Below, piece by piece: positions 12,494 through 22,085 of a stretch of DNA of 64,000 nucleotides. The stretch's first letter is position 1. Each line of letters starts with the position of its first letter. Source of the stretch: Parelaphostrongylus tenuis (Eukaryota > Nematoda > Chromadorea > Rhabditida > Metastrongylidae); the NCBI GenBank assembly GCA_019055375.1, contig JAHQIW010004024.1, positions 1 through 64,000 of the forward strand, given 5' to 3'. The notes beneath the pieces were generated by a model. It worked only from the letters and a program-made list of their open reading frames with translations, was not told the origin of the DNA and did no database searches. Position numbers and translations under genes: made by a program.

Positions 12494-14418
12494 GTTAAAT
12501 GTAACACCTTGTGTTATGCTCAAAGAAGAAAATCAAGAATCATACTGAAGCATGCCGAGGTTAATAGACAGTCTGTCTTGGAATTGAAAGACTTTATATT
12601 TGTGCAGTTATTTAGATACTAACTCTCTATCGAAAATCGCGTAATCGAGAGCAAACAATTGTTTGCGCGTGAAAGCACTCTGGCCGAAATTTGCAAAGAT
12701 CAAGGAGATCAAGACTCAAGAATTAGATTTCAGTATTCTACTAGACTTGAAGATGTTGCTCATGCCAAAAGATTTACTTCACAGCGATCAAGTGCTGATA
12801 GGACCGATCCTTCTTACCATATAGCTAGCGTTTACGGAGAACCAACACGGCAGTGTGAACCTGGTAATCTAGCACAAATTCTCCAGACGCTGCTTCAAGT
12901 GGTTGCCGTCTTTTCAGGTCTCTGCAACATTCCTTTTCAGGATAATGCTTTGCAAAAGTCGATGCTGTGATAAAGAATGTGTATTCATTCTAAAACAAAA
13001 ACTTCACAGATTATTTTAAAAACCAAAATATGTTACGTATTCAGAATTTTGAAATCTTGAACTTTTGAATAGCATCAAACATTGTGAAAAAAACAAGGAA
13101 CTAAATGCATTCTAAATAAGTAAAAGTAACATAAAACGCCACAAAACTTAGCTTCCAACCTAATATTAGGTCCTCGCATAATTTTTTTACTAGAAAAATA
13201 AACACCGAATTTAATGTCCAGAAATTATCAAAACTGCACAACAACACTATATGAGCACGCGCCCTCAGCCTGAGCAGATTTCTGCCATCTCTTAGATAAC
13301 AAACCGATGCCGGTCACTGAGTTTTCTTATGGTCTGTCCATACTTCCAAATTTGTCCATACTTGGCCGCATCATGGCCTCATGGCACAATGTAAATCAGC
13401 AAAGAACCATAACGCTTTTGCCTGAAATAAATTTCCTTTGCACGGTTGATGTTTTCGAAAGCGACCTGTCAATCGTTGGAATTTGGGTGATCTTGTCACT
13501 TGACGCACGTGCAGTGTAATATTATTCAATTGCTTTATATGTAATGAATATATTCCTTTACAAGGGACGGGCTCAAACAAAAGGCACCATGCTGCCAATG
13601 AGGCCACAACACATTTTTAGCATTTATAAATGCTACAACTGATCATGTCGAAAGAAATTGACAAATGGGAAATGTGAACAGATCTCATGAAAGGCTTAGA
13701 ATATGTTATCAGATCACATATTGCTTTGAGCGGTGTCTCAAAAACAGTCGAATATAAAAATTTCATCGTATTGGTGTGGGGAACAAAGACTGATGTTTTC
13801 TACAGGCACACTAAGATCAAGGTTTGTGACGGCTTCACGTCCACTCACAAAAAAATCGTTTCATTTCTGTTTTGTGGCACAGAATTGAGACCAATCTTTC
13901 TCGTTGTACAAAAATCTTCGTAAGGATGTTAATGATCGTTGGAAAGCTTGTATCACAAGATATCGTGGCACATGGCCGTTTTTCGAAAGGACCCTTCTAT
14001 AATGCCGTAGAATTAAGAGTAAGACTATGTTTACATCGGCCGCGCAATTCAACTATTACTTTGCTGGAAGCACGAAAGGCACCTGAACGCGCAGGGAAAT
14101 CGTTTAGTATCCGTTTTGCTTAGAGTTTCTGTTAAAGAGGAGAAGCAACTCCCAATAGAATGAGAAAAAGCGCACTTCACATGTGTATGCCACACCGAGG
14201 ACATCGATCGACCACAGTGTATTGTCTCTCTGCTCACTGCAGAGAAAAGATCACTGCGGAAATTGAGCACAACGTTGGAATCGTTTGATCTTACGCTAAC
14301 GAACGTATACTATTAATTAAGACAATGAGTTATGTACTGCGAAAAATAATCGCGTGTGAAACACCGGACTTCTCTTTTCGCTGAAGAATTAGAAGCAGAC
14401 TTTTTAAAAAAGTGGAAC

Positions 14419-15300
14419 GTACCGCTATAGCCAAAATTTTGAACTTCTGAATGATTATTAACGCTTATGAAAAGCCTTGTCCAACGAAAAAGATCGGCTC
14501 GTTATTTTGTGCTACCAAACGAAGAAGTATCACAAGTCAAACATTTGTTATGAACATCTTCCAGTGGTTAAAGCTGGCTCTGAAATTAGGCCTTCTCAAG
14601 AGCTTTGGCACTAGAACAATAAACACCAAAGTTATTAATTAGAAGTGGTTAAAATTGCTCAACAACACTGCTCAGCGTACACGTCGTCAGCCTGAATGCA
14701 TTCATGCCATCTTTCAAGCAACAAATCAGTGCCACAGCTTTGTGCAGTGTCTTCTGAGCCTTCTTTTGGAACAAATATGTCCATAGTTGCTTCACCATGA
14801 TCGCTCAGCGGAGTTTTTATCGCAATTGCTGCTTCACGAGTACGAATTGATAAATGATGCACAGACCGCCTTCGAGAACACCATCCGTGCAAGGGCTCAA
14901 TTACTGTGTCCAGGCGACGATGCGTGCCAAGAGCTACTGTGAGTCCTCGGATCTCCGCAATCGGGCCGAAGCCCTGTCATGTCGAAGTTACCGTAATCTT
15001 ATCATATTCGAAGACAACGCAGGGCTGGCTGCAACTAAACTGACAAGGATGAAGCCAATGAAACCGAGCTGGAAATTATTGATTTATTTGCCGTACATAG
15101 CCTCCTGACTTGTCGTCGTCTAATTTTCAACTGTTATAGTAGCTAGGGCATATCCTGAGTAATAAGAAGTTCCGAGACATCAATCACTGCAATAAGGAAC
15201 GACAGTCTTCCTCAAATCCCAGCATGATGAGTTCTACAAGCAAGGCATTGATTTGTTGGATGAGAAATGATAGAATTGCGTTCGGGTTGATGACGCATAC
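14419..15300. repeat. Divergent third relative of the tandem unit
   Basis: No gene recognised. The part from about 14560 to 14830 still aligns with 9640-9860 and 13150-13390 in the two tandem units, so an older, more diverged relative sits just downstream. A plus copy of the recurring 60-bp motif is at 14432-14498. Frames at 14659-14892 (minus) and 14854-15108 (plus) are unrecognised. Confidence 0.5.
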
Positions 15301-16460
15301 TTTGAATAGTGCTGTTGAGCAATTTCAGTTACTTCTGGTTAATAGACTTGATAATTTTTGTTCTCATGTCAAAACTCATGAGAAGACCTAATACTAGGCT
15401 GAAAACAAGATTCTTTCGTGTCTTTTTTGTTACTTTTACTTACAGCAAAATTGATTCTTGATCTTTTCAATGTGTGATGTCGCTCGAAAACTCGTGATCA
15501 CAAAATTTTGATTATGCAGGCCACATTTTCTAAATTTATCGAATTTTTTGTTACTTTGGAATGGATACAGGTGTTTTGTCACAATATGAACTTTTACAAA
15601 GTTTTTTCCTGCCAAGGAATGTTGCAGAGACTGGAAGAGATAGTAATCACTTGGAAAAGCATGTAGGCCTTACAGTGGATGAATCAAACTTTTCACCCTA
15701 ATCCTTCAACCTTTTGCAATGTCAGACGCGCAATATGTGGACGAGCTCTGTTTTAAAGCCACTTCGACAATAATATCGCTACCGATTTTGGTCCTTGGCA
15801 TGGGTGTCCCTTTTATTAGTCGCTGAGGGATTATTTCTCTGTCCGTATCATCAGCAGCTAAGTTTGAAGGGGTTTAAGATAAATTTCCTGTTAGAGCGAT
15901 TTCTTGCAATCTGGAGGCTGGAGGCTAGATGTGAGCTTGCTAATGGCGTGCTTTGCACCACAAGAGATCAAAGCCAAAGTGAATAAAAAGCACTTTCTGA
16001 AACTACGATTTGATTTAGTAATTCAGGGCGCCAATTCAAGCTGGGTAAATGTATAAGAGATGCGACCAGAGAATGTTGTGTTGAGGCTTATCTGATACCG
16101 ACTGCCACATAGTGGATTGTCGATATGAGAATAATGTGCTATTCATTAACAAACAGTATCAGGTAAGCGACCTGTGTTTGGCGCACTCCACTCATCCCTG
16201 CGGTATATCTCCGACCTCTGCTTCAATCGCCGCGTACGCGCTAGTTTCACATACCCCCCCCCCCCCCATCACGTATTTAAACGCGCCACTTCACTCCCTG
16301 AGGCGCCTACAATGCCGGCGCCAACTTGAAGATAGACCTCTGCTCTGAGGAACTTTTCGCTCCTCATATTGTTCTATCGGACCTAAAGCAACCGGTGGAG
16401 AACGACCACTCTGCCACGAACCATCAAGGTTCGTTGATATGTTGAGTTTCAAATTAGATA

Positions 16461-16805
16461 AGGATATGACATATTTTGAGCCATAGGTCTAGTGCTATAT
16501 AGGCGCCTATTTCGTCCTATTGGGACTCATCAGTAGCACCCTCCCTCGGTTCCGTCGATCCTTTGAGGTGAAACAATCCTCCAAAGGAACCGACGCCGAG
16601 TAAAATTAAGCACCCAAAGTAGGATGATGTTATTACCTGACTTTGTGGTGACCGGCAGTCGAGCATACGGCTTTTAAAATGAACTATACTTCTGCTATCG
16701 ACTGCTTTTTTTTACAGACCCGCTCAAATGATTTAATCTGATAAGGATATGACATAAACATTAAAATTAGAATAAATAAAATAAATAAATAATTAAGTTA
16801 ATTAA
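16461..16805 (-). mobile_element. Hammerhead-bearing retrozyme-like insertion with 13-bp target duplication
   Basis: The 345-bp insert is flanked by TTCAAATTAGATA at 16448-16460 and again at 16806-16818. Copy 2 of repeat A has the uninterrupted site at about 20336-20348. Read on the minus strand the insert has a monomer of about 282 bp whose tail, GATAAGGATATGACAT on the plus strand, appears at both ends (16457-16472 and 16741-16756), so a little more than one tandem unit is present. One complete hammerhead lies at 16492-16540. There is no coding capacity, so it must move in trans. It resembles retrozymes and the non-autonomous derivatives of Penelope-like elements. Confidence 0.8.
16492..16540 (-). 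ncRNA. Hammerhead ribozyme, complete
   Basis: Minus-strand order: stem I strand GGUGCUA; core CUGAUGA (plus 16527-16533); stem II GUCC-CAAUA-GGAC; GAAA; stem III formed by the self-complementary AUAGGCGCCUAU; nucleotide 17 is A; stem I return strand UAGCAC. All conserved core positions are present. Stem I has six Watson-Crick pairs and stem II four. The predicted cut is between plus positions 16498 and 16497 on the minus transcript. Stem III has almost no loop, as in ribozymes of Penelope-like elements that work best as dimers. Activity is inferred. Confidence 0.88.
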
Positions 16806-17033
16806 TTCAAATTAGATATTTACAATTTTTTTGGAGCGGCTAGAAGATTTTACAAACACTCGATGTTGTATTCTACTAATGCAGACCTTTGTTTTTTCCG
16901 CATGGGGTCTACGATCTTGCACCTGTTTGTACAGAAGGGGCGGTAATTCTCAATTCAGAATTACTGATATTGGATAGAGCCGCTCAAAACGATATAGTCT
17001 GATAAGGATATGCATGTTTTGAGCTGATAGGTC

Positions 17034-17081
17034 TAGTGGAATACAGGCGCCTATTTCGTCCTGCTGGGACTCATTTGTGCT
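17034..17081 (-). ncRNA. Decayed hammerhead (left arm)
   Basis: On the minus strand the stem II block GUCC-CAGCA-GGAC, GAAA and the stem III palindrome UAGGCGCCU remain, but the core reads CAAAUGA instead of CUGAUGA and the stem I strands no longer pair. Predicted inactive. Confidence 0.6.
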
Positions 17082-17181
17082 AAACTACCTCGTTTCAGCC
17101 GATCCCCTAAGGTTAAATAATCCTCTATAGAGAATCGGCGCGGTTTATTCAACCTCAGGGGATCGGCTGAACCAAGGTAGA

Positions 17182-17229
17182 GTGGTACTGAAAAGTCGCA
17201 ATAGGACGAAACAGGAGCCCGTATACCAC
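17182..17229 (+). ncRNA. Hammerhead with one core change (right arm)
   Basis: Stem I strands GUGGUA (17182-17187) and UACCAC (17224-17229) pair perfectly. The core reads CUGAAAA (17188-17194), so the invariant G8 is A. Stem II keeps GUC/GAC, GAAA is intact (17208-17211), and stem III is ACAGG with CCCGU. Loss of G8 should stop cleavage. The stem I sequence differs from its relatives yet remains paired, which suggests past selection. Confidence 0.65.
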
Positions 17230-17563
17230 TACACCTATTAGCTCAAGACATGCATATCCTTATTAGACTGCTATTTAAGTTTCAAGTATGTTGAGTCAAA
17301 CTTCTTTTATGCGAATTAGAAGGAGGATACCTGAATTGTCTGGCATCCGGAGGCAGCCTAACCCCTATGATTTGTTGTCTGTTTATTTTGCGCAAAGATG
17401 TAACCAATTTTTTCATTGGAAGGGATCGAAATGTGACTCGCAGCAGACTCGATGTATATCTCTGTACTCAACTGTCTTTTTTTTTTGAGATCCTGCTTGA
17501 ATGAATATGTACTCTTATAAAATATTCAAAGTGTCCCATGAAGTCTGCACTGGCATTTATGTA

Positions 17564-17606
17564 GTGCTACTAATGAGACTGAAAGACCGAAACCAGTGTC
17601 TAGCAC
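17564..17606 (+). ncRNA. Decayed hammerhead in repeat A copy 1
   Basis: GUGCUA and UAGCAC still form a perfect 6-bp stem I around a core that reads CUAAUGA (invariant G5 changed to A), followed by GAAA and a GUC cleavage triplet. It occupies the same position as 20798-20840 and 27391-27433 in the sister copies. Predicted inactive. Confidence 0.65.
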
Positions 17607-17934
17607 TGTAGAAGCACCAAAGCAGACTTCATAAAAGACTTAAAATACGTTCTCACAAGATGTGCTAAAATAACTGATACACAAAATTTGGATTCAATCT
17701 TCCGACAAAATACAGGCTAATCATTATATACTTTGCATACATGGAAGATGTAGTCTGAAAGTTTGGAAGTGTATGGCACAAAACGCATTTCAAATTGTGA
17801 TCTTATTTTTGGCAGAGCAAATTTTGCTATACTTTTGTACTTGTCATCACCACATTTAGCACAGGTGTTTTGGTGTTTAGCAAAGGACAAAGCTTTTGGC
17901 GTTGATTAATCCCTGAGAGATGCTCCATTGCAAT

Positions 17935-18180
17935 GGAATTCAGTTTCTACCTTCTTTTGAGTTGATTTGAATGCATATCTGGCCCTCAAAATAACTAACG
18001 GTGGCTTTCCGCTGTATCGAGTCAGTGCTGCTTATCCTCCCAGACAAAAGTGAGACCCGCTTGGTATCAATGTACCGACCCTGGAGGCGTGGATAGCTAG
18101 ATAAGCCATGAGCGTGAGACCGGACCATCGACCTTGTCTGCGGCACAGAGCAGCATTAACCACTGCGCTACTTGCGCACT
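17935..18180 (-). mobile_element. tRNA-headed SINE-like repeat, copy 2
   Basis: Minus strand. The head at about 18113-18176 has an A-box-like TAGCGCAGTGG and a degraded B box. The body with GATAAGCAGCACTGACT follows. It is a fixed part of repeat A, present at the same place in copy 2, so it moved with A rather than inserting separately here. The minus frame 17940-18146 shares peptide strings with 21024-21374, which reflects shared nucleotide sequence and is not firm evidence for a protein. Confidence 0.65.
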
Positions 18181-18859
18181 GGTGGCCAATATCTACAAAA
18201 TAATGATCTCTGCAAGGGACGACTCATGAAAAAGCTCTTTTTGTTGATCAAAAATAGCAGTATTCTCCAAAAACCTTCATGCCATAGTTAGAAGCATTAT
18301 AAGAGAGTTGTAATATATTGTGATTTAAAATTCGAGATTGTGATTTATTGTCGATTATTAAAGCATGAAATCCTTTCAACCTTGCTATGATCGGTCAGTG
18401 CAAAGTGATAGGAAGTCATTGACATGAAATAAACGTTCTTAAAGAGAATGTTCTTTTGGACACAAGCAACACGATTGTTACTGTTTTGATATTTGTGCTG
18501 ACAATAGATTGGGATAGGTTTTCGAACCCAAGACCGGATATTTTTTAGGACTTATCAATGATAGAAACTGTCTGCATTAGTCAATATCTAAGGGATATGC
18601 CAAGCATTCAACTTCATCAACCACTGTAGAGGTGATTGAACATTTCGGGCCTATATAATGACGTAAGAGAAGGCGCTGTTGAAGCTAGAGCTTTATTTCA
18701 TTTCTAGATTGATGACTATGGAACAATTTTCATTTTAGCTTAGATTTCGAGACTGATACAGAGTCTGGGTATGCATTGCAGGATGTCTCTAGTCACACTC
18801 GTCGTTTTCTCGAATAGTACCACTCTCCATCTACCATTATCAAAATTTCTGTCTTATCG

Positions 18860-19010
18860 AGTGCGGACGCCGTGGTTATCCAGAGCCTCTATAACCGCTT
18901 CTGTTTCCACCGAATTGAAAGAATTCTTCGTATTGATGAAAATGAGACAGAGCGGTCTTTTGCACTCTCGTGAAATTTCAATGAGTCTTGTTGTCGTGTG
19001 GGTCATAGAT
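18860..19010 (-). pseudogene. RTE reverse transcriptase fragment
   Basis: Minus strand encodes ETEAVIEALDNHG with flanking residues, matching the segment at 7071-7110 of the plus-strand RTE remnant. About 150 bp only, immediately after repeat A copy 1. Dead fragment. Confidence 0.65.
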
Positions 19011-20797
19011 GAAAAATAAAGTTCTTCCTAGTTCCACCTGATGTTGTGAGACCTCTTCATGTAAGGATTCCGTGCAGATTTCCTTTCAAGCTTAGTGTTT
19101 CAATTGATGTATCCGACTGTTAAAATTCCAATTAAAAAATCACAAGGATATGGATTCATAACCAGCTACAAGAGGTTGTTATGCAGTTTATATCTCACAG
19201 CATCTGATGTTTAGTCAGATCGCCTTCGTCGAACTGTAAAATTGGAGTTTTTTGCCCTAGTGCCGACACGTATGAAAAATAATATTAGGTCGAAAACTAA
19301 GTTCTTTCGTATTGCCTTCGTTACTTGTACTTAGTTACAACAAATCCGATTCTTAATCTTTTTCATAGTCTTTGATGTCGTTCGAAAACTCATGATCTCG
19401 TAATTCTAAATATGCATGCCATTTTTTTCATCTATACAAGGTTTTTTCACTCTAAATTAGATACTGGTGCTTTATCACATTATGGACTTTTGCAAAGCTT
19501 TTTCTGCCAACGATTGTTGCAGAGATCCGAAAAGATGGTAGTCATTTGAAACAGCATACGGTGGATGAATTGAATTTTTTCCACCCTAATTCTTCAATCT
19601 TTTACAACGTCAGACGAGCAATATGTGGACGAGCGTTGTCTCGAAGCCCCTTGGACAAAGCTACGCGGCCAATTTTGACGCATCGGTTTCCCTTTCAATA
19701 ATCGAGCGAGTGTTTTTCTGCCCGTATCGTTAGTAACTAAGTGCTCAAAGTTTAAGATGAAAATTTACTAATAGTTGAGCATTTTCTTGCAATCTGAAGT
19801 CTGGAGACTAGATGTGCACTTGTAGATGTGTGCACTGCACCACAAGAGAGCAAAGTCACTGCATAGAAAAACTGATGCAGAAGGCAGCTCCTAAGACTAG
19901 TCGTTTGATTAAATAATTCAGCGAGCCAGTTCAAACCAAGTAGAAGCGTGAGAAATACGATCAGAGAATGCTACGTTAAGGTTGATCTAGTTCCGACTGT
20001 AGTGGATTGTCGACTTGAGAATAAACTGCTATCTCTTAACAAACAGCGTCAGGAAAGCGACTATGTCTGGCGCACTCCACTCATCCACACACTATGTCTG
20101 TGGTCTCTGCTTCTCTGCCGCTGCATACGTGTTAGTTTCACAATCCCGTCACAGCCATCATGTATTTAAACGCGCCACTTCACTCCCTTAGACATTTACA
20201 TTGCCGACGCCAGCATGATGCGTGACCTCTGCTTCTAGAGCTCTTCGCTCCTCTATCACTCTAAACGGCCTAGAGCACCCGGTGGCCGACGAGCACTCTG
20301 CCATCGAACCACCAAGGTTTGTCGATATGTTGTGCTTCAAATTAAATGTCTACATGCTATTAGAGCGGCTAGAAGGATTTTTTAATATTCAATGTTCTGT
20401 TCGACCAAAGCGGACTTTTACTTTAGCCGATGCGCTATGCGACTTTACTGCTGTTTTTTTTATAGTAGCGGCGATATTTTTCAATTTGCCATCAGTGCTA
20501 TTTAAGTTTTCGGCGTTTCGAGTGAACTTCATCTAAGCGTGAGGGACGGTGCTAGAAGGACACCTAATATGTCCGATATCCGGAGACCCCTAGCTTTTGT
20601 TATGTTGTATGTGCAGTTCGTACGCATTTATTAGCTGAAACTAGATTTTTGAGTGAACAGGGTCAAAATGCAATCTCCGGCAAACTGTGTTGTAATACCT
20701 CTAAGCTCAACTTTTTCGGGAATCTCGCTCAAAAGAAGCTTACAATTCGATAACATACTCTAAGCCTTTCTTTAGGCCTATTATAGCTCATATGTTA

Positions 20798-20840
20798 GTG
20801 CTATTGATGAGACTCAAAGGCCGAAACATATGTCTAGCAC
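20798..20840 (+). ncRNA. Hammerhead with one core change, repeat A copy 2
   Basis: Stem I GUGCUA/UAGCAC is perfect, stem III ACAU/AUGU is perfect, GAAA is present and the triplet is GUC. The core reads UUGAUGA, so C3 has become U, which breaks the C3-G8 contact. Stem II (GACU-CAAA-GGCC) has one mismatch. Probably inactive or very weak. Confidence 0.65.
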
Positions 20841-21149
20841 TTTAGGAGTGCCAGAACAGGTCTCAAGGAAGGGTCAAAATACGCTATCGAAATATGTGTT
20901 GATATATTTGTCACACAAATTTTAGACTCAATTTTCCATCACAAAGCCGGCAAAGCACAATGTACATCGCATGCATGAGAGCTGTAGACTGAAACTGACA
21001 AAGCGTATTCCGCGGAATCTATTCTAAATAGTCATCTTATTTCTGACAAAGGACTGTTTTGCCATACCTCTGTATTTGTCATGACCACATCCAGCACAAG
21101 TTTTGGTGGCTAGCAAAAGATAAAGGTTTTGGCGTTGATCAATCTTTGA

Positions 21150-21415
21150 GAGATGCGCCGTGCATTCGTTTTCAAATTTCAACTTCGTTGAGGTGATCTG
21201 AATACGTATCTTGCCTTTATAATGACTCTCTGTAGCCTCCCACTGTGTCCAGTCAGTGCTGCTTATCTTCTCAGATAAGTCTAAGACCTGTCTGGTACCA
21301 ATTTGCCGACCTCGGAGGGATGGATAGCTTGGTGGGTTACGAGCGTGAGATCGAACCATAAACCTTGTGGGCAAAGTGGAGCCCCTCTAGCGACTGCGCC
21401 ACATGCGCACTGGTG
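21150..21415 (-). mobile_element. tRNA-headed SINE-like repeat, copy 3
   Basis: Minus strand. The head at 21341-21415 has TGGCGCAGTCG-like A-box sequence and a good B box, GGTTCGATCTC. The body with GATAAGCAGCACTGACT follows, ending near GAAGTTGAAATTTGAA. This is the best-preserved polymerase III promoter pair of the four copies. Confidence 0.7.
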
Positions 21416-22085
21416 GCCAATATTTACTGAATAGTGCTCTCTGCAAGAAATAACCCATGGAAAAGCTCTTTTTGTTGATTAAAAAATAGCAATATTCTCT
21501 AAATACCTTTTAATGCCATAGTTTGAAACATAATGAGAGAGCTGTAATGCATTGTGGTTTTACATTTCGAGATTGTGATTTATTGTTGTTGATTAGGCAT
21601 GAAATTCCCTAAGCCTTACTATGACCGGCCAGTTCAAAGTGGTAAGAAGTCATCGACATGCAATGAACTTCTTTGAGAGAATGCTGTCTTAGTCACAAGC
21701 AACAGGATTGTTACTGTTTTAATATTTGTACTGATAACAGATTAGGATAGGCTGTGGAAATTCCCAAGACCGACTTTTCCCAGGACTTGTCAATGATAGA
21801 AATTGTCCGCATCAATCAATATCTGAGAGGTGTGCTAAGTATTCAACTTCATCAACCATTGTAGAGGTGCTTGGACACTTCCGGCCTATATAATGATTTG
21901 GAAGAAGGTGCTAATAAAGCTTGAGCCGGTCTTCGTAGATTAATGACTGCAGAGAAATGGTTTCTTTAGCCAGGATTGTGAGAATGATGCAGAGTCGGAG
22001 TATGTATTGCATGAATCACTCCCTCCGTTTCTTAAGGAATACTACTTTCCATCCAACATAATAAAAATTTCTGACAATTTGAGAG

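Larger units (their letters stand above)
11911..12597 (+). mobile_element. Truncated Penelope-like element with inverted terminal pseudo-LTRs
   Basis: Two arms of about 200 bp, 11911-12115 and 12345-12542, are near-perfect reverse complements. Between them lies a frame matching the C-terminal end of Penelope-like proteins. The insertion is flanked by AAAGACTTTATATT on the left (about 11899-11912) and on the right (about 12588-12601), a likely target-site duplication of 11-14 bp. The same place in unit 1 (8974-8990) is uninterrupted. Penelope-like elements are reverse-transcribing elements with a GIY-YIG nuclease and pseudo-LTRs that can sit in inverted order; the layout here fits. About 45 bp beyond the right arm is not matched on the left. 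Confidence 0.75.
10896..14418. repeat. Large tandem duplication, unit 2
   Basis: Direct second copy of 7958-10895, here 3523 bp because of a Penelope-like insertion at 11911-12597. Frames shared by the two units, for example around 8784 and 11716, contain the same peptide strings but are short and unrecognised. Divergence between the units is visible but modest, so the duplication is not brand new. Confidence 0.9.
16978..17271. mobile_element. Foldback element with opposed hammerheads
   Basis: Arms at about 16990-17105 and 17150-17262 are reverse complements. Each carries the same ribozyme family as 16492-16540, facing outward on opposite strands, followed by the AGCTCAA box and the tail with GGATATGCAT. 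The insertion sits inside repeat A copy 1: copies 2 and 3 run straight through the GCTATTTAAG block that follows it. The target-site duplication is not clear to the eye. Confidence 0.7.
15300..18860 (+). repeat. Long repeat A, copy 1
   Basis: Aligns colinearly with 19200-22085 (copy 2); a core also aligns with 25645-27720 (copy 3) and 63366-64000 (copy 4). The shared order is a TTTAAACGCGCCACTTCA block, a CCGGTGGC block, a hammerhead remnant, and (in copies 1 and 2) the SINE-like segment on the minus strand. Copy 1 is longer because two ribozyme-bearing elements have inserted at 16461-16805 and about 16978-17271. No protein family is recognised. There is a run of 13-14 C at about 16253-16266. 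Confidence 0.75.
19200..22085 (+). repeat. Long repeat A, copy 2
   Basis: Colinear with copy 1 but lacking both ribozyme-element insertions, so it supplies their empty sites. It keeps the TTTAAACGCGCCACTTCA block (about 20164), the hammerhead position (20798-20840) and the SINE-like segment (21150-21415). The frame at 20222-20536 is unrecognised and not conserved in copy 1. Confidence 0.75.

Noticed and set aside
15830..15870. Minus-strand CUGAUGA followed by GAAA near 15850
   Set aside because: No base-paired stem II between them and no stem I; sister copies of repeat A do not keep it.
16253..16266. C-rich run as a regulatory or telomere-like signal
   Set aside because: A simple homopolymer run within repeat A, absent from sister copies.
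16820..16850. AATTTTTTTGGAGCGG looked like the Sm site of a spliced-leader or U-snRNA
   Set aside because: The matching places in repeat A copies 2 and 3 (about 20350 and 26855) do not keep the Sm consensus, and no leader sequence or flanking hairpins are present.
17940..21374. Conserved minus-strand peptide shared by 17940-18146 and 21024-21374
   Set aside because: The similarity follows the nucleotide similarity of the SINE body; the third and fourth copies break the frame.
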